DNA of 44,503 nucleotides from a virus: positions 1-44,503 of IMG/VR virus record IMGVR_UViG_3300023180_000116, one strand, 5' to 3'. The notes beneath the pieces were generated by a model. The model had not been told where the DNA came from. It saw nothing but the letters and a program-made list of their open reading frames with translations, and made no database searches. The translations under genes and the position numbers were made by a program. Shown piece after piece: positions 40,242 to 44,503 of the stretch (the first letter of the stretch is position 1; every line of letters begins with the position of its first letter).

Positions 40242-40250
40242 ATAATACCA
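40242..40250 (-). promoter_or_regulatory. Extended -10 promoter, leaderless start before tail tube unit
   Basis: TGG precedes TATTAT (hexamer 40242-40247) and eight bases separate it from ATG 40233, so the first transcribed base would be one or two bases before the start codon. The same nine bases are found at 7763-7771 and 42681-42689. It would drive the small protein and major tail protein at high level. Confidence 0.6.
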
Positions 40251-40252
40251 CA

Positions 40253-40678
40253 TCACTGGGGTACATAGTAGATTGTAAAATCTAAATTCATCGTAAACCA
40301 GCCATCTCTTTCAATAGCCTCTGCGACCTCGGCACCATTAAAGATAGTCGAAAAGATTCTAGTGTCCGTTCCATTAGCGCCACCGCTTTCCGAAATCGCA
40401 TCTCCTTTAGAAAGCATCTCGATTAAACGCTCACCAATCTGATAGAGTCTGTTGATGTCTGTGTCATACAAAACATAAGAAACAACATCATATCTATTCC
40501 ACCAAGATTCAACACTAGGAACAGAGGGGCTTACATAGTAAACCAGAAACGGAGCAGTCTCACTACCTGGTCCAATGATAGGAAAGATATTCATTTGCTT
40601 TCCAGCAATAGTCTGAAGGCTAGAGTCTGCTTTTATAAAAGTGTTAATATCATAAACTGCTAATGTTGAAATAGCCAT
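40253..40678 (-). CDS. Tail terminator protein
   Basis: 141 residues. Alpha/beta layout with MAISTLAVYDINTFIKAD at the start, a strand FLVYYVSPS, the helix INRLYQIGERLIEMLSKGD, and a final strand (MNLDFTIYYVPQ), as in gpU or gp17-like terminators. Its place after head-closure and gp10-like genes and before the tube gene is the standard order. It caps the growing tail tube and joins tail to head. Confidence 0.8.
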   Translation of the reverse strand: MAISTLAVYDINTFIKADSSLQTIAGKQMNIFPIIGPGSETAPFLVYYVSPSVPSVESWWNRYDVVSYVLYDTDINRLYQIGERLIEMLSKGDAISESGGANGTDTRIFSTIFNGAEVAEAIERDGWFTMNLDFTIYYVPQ

Positions 40679-40680
40679 AA

Positions 40681-41340
40681 TTACCTCGATCCGTCCTTAA
40701 TGTATTTAGAAGTGCTTGAAGTTGCTTGATCAGCAGTGATATCCCCTCTAATACCAGTCACACCACCCCTGACACCAAAGCCTTCTTTAGCAAGTTGCTC
40801 TCTTAAATTCTTACGCATTAGTTTTATTGGTTCATACTTAATAAAATTATAGAAAGTATTATCTCTTGATTTAGCAGGAACTTTAAACGATCTCAGCAAC
40901 TGAGGATAATTCCTTGCAGAAGAATGAGGGTTCTGACTCAGATCATATACACTACCGTTACGTGCTTTTGCAGAATACCGTTTCCTACCGTACATTCTAA
41001 TATTGACATCCATTCTAGCTTTATTTACCTTATCCTTCTCATCAATTTTATTCCCAGAAGTAACTTTAGCTTTGAGAATTTTAATATTAATAGTGCTTCT
41101 ACTTCTACCGTGCGTAACATCAACAGGAATAACTCTGTCATCAGCATACATGTACGCTTTAGGTCTACCTTTACTATAGTTTCTTATAAGTTTAGCCTTA
41201 AAGTCCGCTTTAGTCTTTTCAGCAGCAATCGCTCTCGCTCTATGAATCCTGTTGGGATACTTAGCAACGTTTTCAGCAAGACGGTACATGTCATTAACCC
41301 TTCTTTCAGAGAACTCTATAGAAAAAGAACGAGCAGCCAT
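40681..41340 (-). CDS. HK97 gp10-like neck/tail completion protein
   Basis: 219 residues, strongly basic. Helical start (RRVNDMYRLAENVAKYPNRI), a middle beta part (STINIKILKAKVTSG) and a basic helix near the end (KLMRKNLREQLAKEGFG). Its order, after the head-closure gene and before tail terminator, is that of gp10-type proteins in HK97-like phages. It is longer than the usual 120-150 residues, with extra loops rich in Arg and Lys. Starts one base from the previous stop. Confidence 0.7.
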   Translation of the reverse strand: MAARSFSIEFSERRVNDMYRLAENVAKYPNRIHRARAIAAEKTKADFKAKLIRNYSKGRPKAYMYADDRVIPVDVTHGRSRSTINIKILKAKVTSGNKIDEKDKVNKARMDVNIRMYGRKRYSAKARNGSVYDLSQNPHSSARNYPQLLRSFKVPAKSRDNTFYNFIKYEPIKLMRKNLREQLAKEGFGVRGGVTGIRGDITADQATSSTSKYIKDGSR

Positions 41341-41720
41341 TATGAACCCACCTCCACAACAAGCCTGAGTCTTACAAGAATGTGACTCAGTTTACTATTA
41401 AAACCTGGTCTGCGTACAATGTCAGTGACTTCAAATGGACCGGCTGTCAGCGTTGTGCCATATCTATCTTTAATATCTTGAACACGGTATCCATATTCAA
41501 AATATGAAGCGTAAGTGTGAGGAATAATGACTTCGTACTCTTCAACATTGTCTGTATACGGAGCAAGCCTCCTCTCTGACGAGATAGGCTGAAAAGAACA
41601 AGGAACCGATGTTTGACTTACCGACCACGATGCAATCTTCTGACCGGCAGCATTGTCAGTTACAGTTCTGCTGTAAACATCCAACTTCTGTGGAAATCTT
41701 AGAAAAGTTCTGTAAGCCAT
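41340..41720 (-). CDS. Head closure (stopper) protein
   Basis: 126 residues, beta-rich: FPQKLDVYSRTVTDNAAGQ, VPCSFQPIS, EEYEVIIPHTY, GPFEVTDIVRRPGF and ILVRLRLVVEV. This strand order fits SPP1 gp16-type stoppers, which seal the connector after packaging. It overlaps the gene on each side by one base and follows the connector gene. Confidence 0.75.
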   Translation of the reverse strand: MAYRTFLRFPQKLDVYSRTVTDNAAGQKIASWSVSQTSVPCSFQPISSERRLAPYTDNVEEYEVIIPHTYASYFEYGYRVQDIKDRYGTTLTAGPFEVTDIVRRPGFNSKLSHILVRLRLVVEVGS

Positions 41721-42643
41721 TATGTAACATAGTCCATCACAAATAATGTGTAGTCAGTTAGCAACACATCAGCCTCGATGTTCCCTGTGCTGTCGTAGAA
41801 GTTAGGAGTCATGGTGAACCTAATCGTATCCATATCCACCGAAGTGATTCCGTGTCTACGATACTCAGAATCATCATTCATCAAATCAGTAATAATCAAA
41901 TCAGCAGCCTGTTTGATATTCAGAGGCACATATCTCCAACCAAAATCGCCTTCAATTTTGTAATCAGAATGCTGCTTAAAAGTCTTACCAAGAATCCTAG
42001 AAGTATTAGTCTGGACAACATTTGCTTTAAATCGAAGGTAATAAGAAGCTTCAAAATTAAAAGGCTGTCTGACTTTTTCAATATTTGTAAGACTTGAGTC
42101 TGAGTAATCGTGAATAACTTCTGCATCAGAGTCACCAGGATTAAATGTCACTTTTCTCAAAGTAGCAATAGGAATAGGCAAATGTAGATTCTTGTGATTA
42201 CCGCCATCTAAAGTAAAACTCTTGTTTGGATAATACTCAAACGACTGACCGCAATAAGTATCAATAATATTTCTGGCTCTCTTCTCAAAATAATCAAACT
42301 GAGCAGCGAACCCGCTCAAATCACTATGATTAGCTAGAAACTCAGCCCAGCTGATATACGGGGTATAAGCATTAATATACTGAGACTGGGTGTACTCAGT
42401 ACCGCTAATCGAATACGTGAAGTCTGCTCTGTGCTTACCGGCAGAGTTTAAAGTATAAATACCGGAATTTTGCTGCCCAAAAGTAATCGTATAAACCCCT
42501 TCAGACGACCTTGTTGCAGCAGTTGAAGACTGCACAACATCACCAAACTCATGCGTCAACACAACCGTCACATTATTAGAATCAGCATCAGACGGAAGAG
42601 TCAGCGTAAGAGTTTTTGATGTATCAATTTTTACGTCATCCAT
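41720..42643 (-). CDS. Head-tail connector with N-terminal Ig-like domain
   Basis: 307 residues; ATG 42643 with GGAG about six bases upstream. Residues 1-90 look like an Ig-type beta domain (SDADSNNVTVVLTHEF, GVYTITFGQQNSGIYTL). The rest has the connector pattern: FDYFEKRARNIIDTYCGQS, GDFGWRYVPLNIKQAADLI and a helical end. Gp6/gp15-type connectors add a ring under the portal and normally lack the N-terminal domain, so this is an extended form. A promoter candidate with a 5' hairpin lies just upstream. Confidence 0.8.
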   Translation of the reverse strand: MDDVKIDTSKTLTLTLPSDADSNNVTVVLTHEFGDVVQSSTAATRSSEGVYTITFGQQNSGIYTLNSAGKHRADFTYSISGTEYTQSQYINAYTPYISWAEFLANHSDLSGFAAQFDYFEKRARNIIDTYCGQSFEYYPNKSFTLDGGNHKNLHLPIPIATLRKVTFNPGDSDAEVIHDYSDSSLTNIEKVRQPFNFEASYYLRFKANVVQTNTSRILGKTFKQHSDYKIEGDFGWRYVPLNIKQAADLIITDLMNDDSEYRRHGITSVDMDTIRFTMTPNFYDSTGNIEADVLLTDYTLFVMDYVT

Positions 42644-42657
42644 TTAAATCTCCATTC

Positions 42658-42694
42658 AGCACCAAAAAGTGCTTACTTTTATAATACCATTATA
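42658..42694 (-). promoter_or_regulatory. Extended -10 promoter pair and 5' hairpin before the connector gene
   Basis: TGGTATTAT (hexamer 42681-42686) partly overlaps a second possible TATAAT (42689-42694). From the first, transcription would start near 42674 and the RNA then begins with AGCAC-TTTTTG-GTGCT (42658-42673), a 5-bp hairpin at its 5' end, followed by the GGAG site. This matches the layout at 39361-39391. Confidence 0.55.
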
Positions 42695-42720
42695 CCTAAA
42701 AAACGATTAGAGGTATATGG

Positions 42721-42906
42721 CTACAACTCGTCTTCTGATATTAGAATAACCGCAAGCAAATGTATTGCAAGCGCACCAAGGCTTATCCATATACCCCATT
42801 CCCTAGTCTGTCCTGACAAAGTAATTAAAACCAAGCCAGTACCAGCAAGAGTCCAAGCTAATGAATAACTCTCTTTCAAAACTCTTTTCAAAGCTCTCTT
42901 AATCAT
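42721..42906 (-). CDS. Small two-span membrane protein (61 aa)
   Basis: A basic N-terminus (MIKRALKRVLKES) is followed by two membrane segments (YSLAWTLAGTGLVLITL and IWISLGALAIHLLAVILI) and an acidic end. ATG 42906 overlaps the previous stop. It is encoded among head genes, where a membrane protein is unexpected. It could be a lysis component, an injection or exclusion protein; no family recognised. Confidence 0.72.
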   Translation of the reverse strand: MIKRALKRVLKESYSLAWTLAGTGLVLITLSGQTREWGIWISLGALAIHLLAVILISEDEL

Positions 42907-44503
42907 CTAGACCTCCTTGATGAACCTCCACGCTTACGTGGGCCATCAGAGCCTCCTCCGCCACCTCCCCCTGAGCCTCCAGATGTTTTAGGACCAGAAG
43001 GACCGGCAGCAGCGCCAGCCGTGGCTGCTACAGCAGCCGTTGCTGCAACAACTGTACGACGATCTTCCGTCGTGATAGCGGAACCAGCAGCAACATAATC
43101 GTTATAGTTCTCATCTTCAAAGATATTTACAGCGTCTTCAAATTCGCTTTTAACTTCATCATCTACTTCATTCAAAGCAACAACAAGCGTTTGCTTTGCA
43201 TCATCTGGGATATCGTTAAAATTATCGTCTTCAACCAGATTTTTAATATCGTCAACAGTTACATCACCGTCAATAACGTCAATATATTCTTCCGCCAGCT
43301 CTTTGCTTATCGTATCAAGTTCTTCAACAACTTTAATTTCAGCTTCATCAATCTCTTTAACCTGCTCAGGTGATACATCTAAACCTAAATCTTCCAGTTC
43401 TTCCGCTACAGCCGCATCATCAGGATCTTCGAACACCGGCACAGTTGTCGTGGGCGGCGTAGGGGTAGTGGTAGGGGGCGAACTAGTTGTAGTTGTTGCA
43501 GGCGGGACAGTCGTGGTGGTTGTAGACGTTGACGTTGTTGTCGGTGGCAACGATGTAGTGGTAGTTGTAGTTGGAGGGGAAGTGGTGGACGTTGTGGTAG
43601 GCGGGACTGTTGTCGTTGTACTCGTCGTTGTAGTGGTTGTCGTGGTCTCCGGCACGGTCGTTGTGGATGTACTCGTCGAGGTCGTTGTTGACGTAGTTGT
43701 GGTGACGGGTATCGTCGTCGTTGTAGACGATGTGGTGGTTGTCGTGGTAGTGGGGGCGGTTGTAGTTGGGGGAACCGTTGTTGTCGTGGATGTTGTAGTT
43801 GTGGACGTTGTTGTGGTTGATGGCGTTACCTCTTCTACCAAAAGAGTGACCTGTGTAGACCACCCAGAGTATATACCCATTGTATCATTATCCGCACGGA
43901 CATCAAAGACGTATGACTCTCCTAAGCCACCAGTGCTTTCAAATAAACTAAACGGCAAGGTGTAGTCAGTATTTAAGGCATTTTCATCACCTACATTACC
44001 TGTAGCAACACCCCAGCCAGCATCTGGCGGTATTCTAAAAGAAATCGCATACCGCTCCGGTTCAACATTACCAACATTAGGAGCATCCCAATCAAGATAA
44101 ACACCGTCAGAAGTGACTTCTCCAGTCAAATTCATAGGTGGACCAATTGTTTGAGGAATCGTTGTAGTAGTTGTGCTAGTAGTCGTTGTGGTGGTAGTTG
44201 TGGTGGTAGCAGGAGTTGCCCAACTCCAAGTGTTTTGCACAAATCCACACAAGGTAGAAGAAGTCAAACCCTGACAGGTGTCCCAAGAAGCATTAGAAGA
44301 CCAACCGTTCGGTGGGGAGTTGCTGTTGATCGAATTGAAGTACGGGTTAGTGAGCAGGTTAGTTAGGTCTGTCCATTCGGTGCTTCCGTCTAGTTTTGCT
44401 TTGAAAGCGACTTCTTTGATTTCCGTTCCGTAGTTTCCTCCCCAACCTTCGCCATCTTTTGCCCAAATGCGAATCTTCACCGTGTCCCACAATGTTGAAT
44501 CTT
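42903..44503 (-). CDS. Virion-associated Fn3/Thr-rich protein, 5' end outside window
   Basis: The frame is open to the right edge, so the start lies beyond the window; the TTG at 44492 is unlikely to be the real one. Visible parts: an N-terminal beta region (VKIRIWAKDGEGWGG), a short Thr tract, an Fn3-type domain (PPMNLTGEVTSDGVYLDWD... SYVFDVRAD), then about 135 residues almost wholly Thr, Ser and Pro. An acidic helical domain follows (EDPDDAAVAEELEDLGLD), then an Ala-rich segment, a Gly run and a basic tail (RKRGGSSRRSR). A surface-exposed, possibly O-glycosylated virion appendage is a fair guess. Confidence 0.8.
   Translation of the reverse strand, partial: DSTLWDTVKIRIWAKDGEGWGGNYGTEIKEVAFKAKLDGSTEWTDLTNLLTNPYFNSINSNSPPNGWSSNASWDTCQGLTSSTLCGFVQNTWSWATPATTTTTTTTTTSTTTTTIPQTIGPPMNLTGEVTSDGVYLDWDAPNVGNVEPERYAISFRIPPDAGWGVATGNVGDENALNTDYTLPFSLFESTGGLGESYVFDVRADNDTMGIYSGWSTQVTLLVEEVTPSTTTTSTTTTSTTTTVPPTTTAPTTTTTTTSSTTTTIPVTTTTSTTTSTSTSTTTVPETTTTTTTTSTTTTVPPTTTSTTSPPTTTTTTSLPPTTTSTSTTTTTVPPATTTTSSPPTTTPTPPTTTVPVFEDPDDAAVAEELEDLGLDVSPEQVKEIDEAEIKVVEELDTISKELAEEYIDVIDGDVTVDDIKNLVEDDNFNDIPDDAKQTLVVALNEVDDEVKSEFEDAVNIFEDENYNDYVAAGSAITTEDRRTVVAATAAVAATAGAAAGPSGPKTSGGSGGGGGGGSDGPRKRGGSSRRSR
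43437..43830 (-). repeat. Low-complexity Thr/Pro codon tract
   Basis: The minus strand is an irregular run of ACA, ACT, ACG and ACC codons broken by Ser, Pro, Val and Ile (typical units TTTTVPPTTT and TTTTTSTTTT). Codons are varied instead of identical, so it is kept by protein-level selection more than by recent slippage. Other frames are also open here only because of the repeat. A shorter tract lies at 44160-44212. Confidence 0.85.

Noticed and set aside
43303-43965. Long open frames on the plus strand and in another minus frame across the Thr-rich tract
   Set aside because: They arise from the repetitive ACN codon run; the products are Val- or Asn/His-rich low complexity with no start signals, and the Thr-rich frame continues on both sides into folded domains.

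Overview
The window is part of the genome of a tailed double-stranded DNA bacteriophage, almost certainly a siphovirus. It holds tail terminator, tail tube, tail chaperone, tape measure and fibre genes, and no contractile sheath. All supported genes lie on the minus strand, so transcription runs from high to low coordinates. Genes are tightly packed, often with 1-4 base start/stop overlaps and with GTG or TTG starts. An actinobacterial host is likely: there is a WhiB-type iron-sulfur regulator at 20559-20855, several promoter candidates that would give leaderless mRNAs, and a virion-associated protein with the long Thr-Pro linkers often seen in Acidimicrobiia and relatives. The sequence is AT-rich by eye, which would fit a low-GC aquatic actinobacterium, but that is inference. 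No integrase, repressor, tRNA or CRISPR array was seen. Portal, capsid and endolysin genes are not in the window; portal and capsid are probably just beyond the right edge, upstream of the head-completion genes.

Layout in transcription order, right to left. (1) 44503-40253: a partial virion-associated Fn3/Thr-rich protein, a small membrane protein, then connector, head-closure, gp10-like neck protein and tail terminator. (2) 40233-38706: a small protein, the major tail protein, and two tail assembly chaperone frames joined by a textbook -1 frameshift site (CCCAAAC, 8-base spacer, 7-bp hairpin). (3) 38657-23610: a 2110-residue tape measure protein, two paralogous distal-tail proteins, a 1306-residue PA14/LamG tail protein, an S74-chaperone fibre, a holin-like protein and a small structural protein. 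(4) 23607-20559: an HNH endonuclease, a metallophosphoesterase, a second holin-like protein, and regulators (zinc ribbon, MerR, WhiB). (5) 20623-7459: a replication and recombination block with DnaB helicase, DnaG primase, a putative ssDNA-binding protein, a 5'-nucleotidase, C5 cytosine methyltransferase, DnaE polymerase with intact PHP metal ligands, a methyltransferase-kinase fusion, RecA, a PD-(D/E)XK resolvase-like protein, a Cas4-like nuclease and a RuvC-like resolvase. (6) 7462-2956: a YkgJ-type cysteine-cluster protein, a glycosyltransferase, the terminase subunits and small proteins. (7) 2955-1: two intergenic regions built of GTTAG/CTAAC motifs, a second glycosyltransferase and small unknown proteins.

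The phage brings most of its own fork: polymerase, helicase, primase and SSB candidate. It also carries a recombination set (RecA, two kinds of resolvase, Cas4-like and MPE nucleases) that could support recombination-dependent replication and branch trimming before packaging. The terminase lies downstream of this block, far from the head genes, suggesting a coupled replication-to-packaging transcription unit. The least explained parts are the GTTAG/CTAAC arrays around 1.1-1.4 kb and 2.9 kb, the set of extended -10 promoters with leaderless or 5'-hairpin transcripts, the methyltransferase-kinase fusion, and a 350-bp patch of foreign codon usage inside the cytosine methyltransferase gene.
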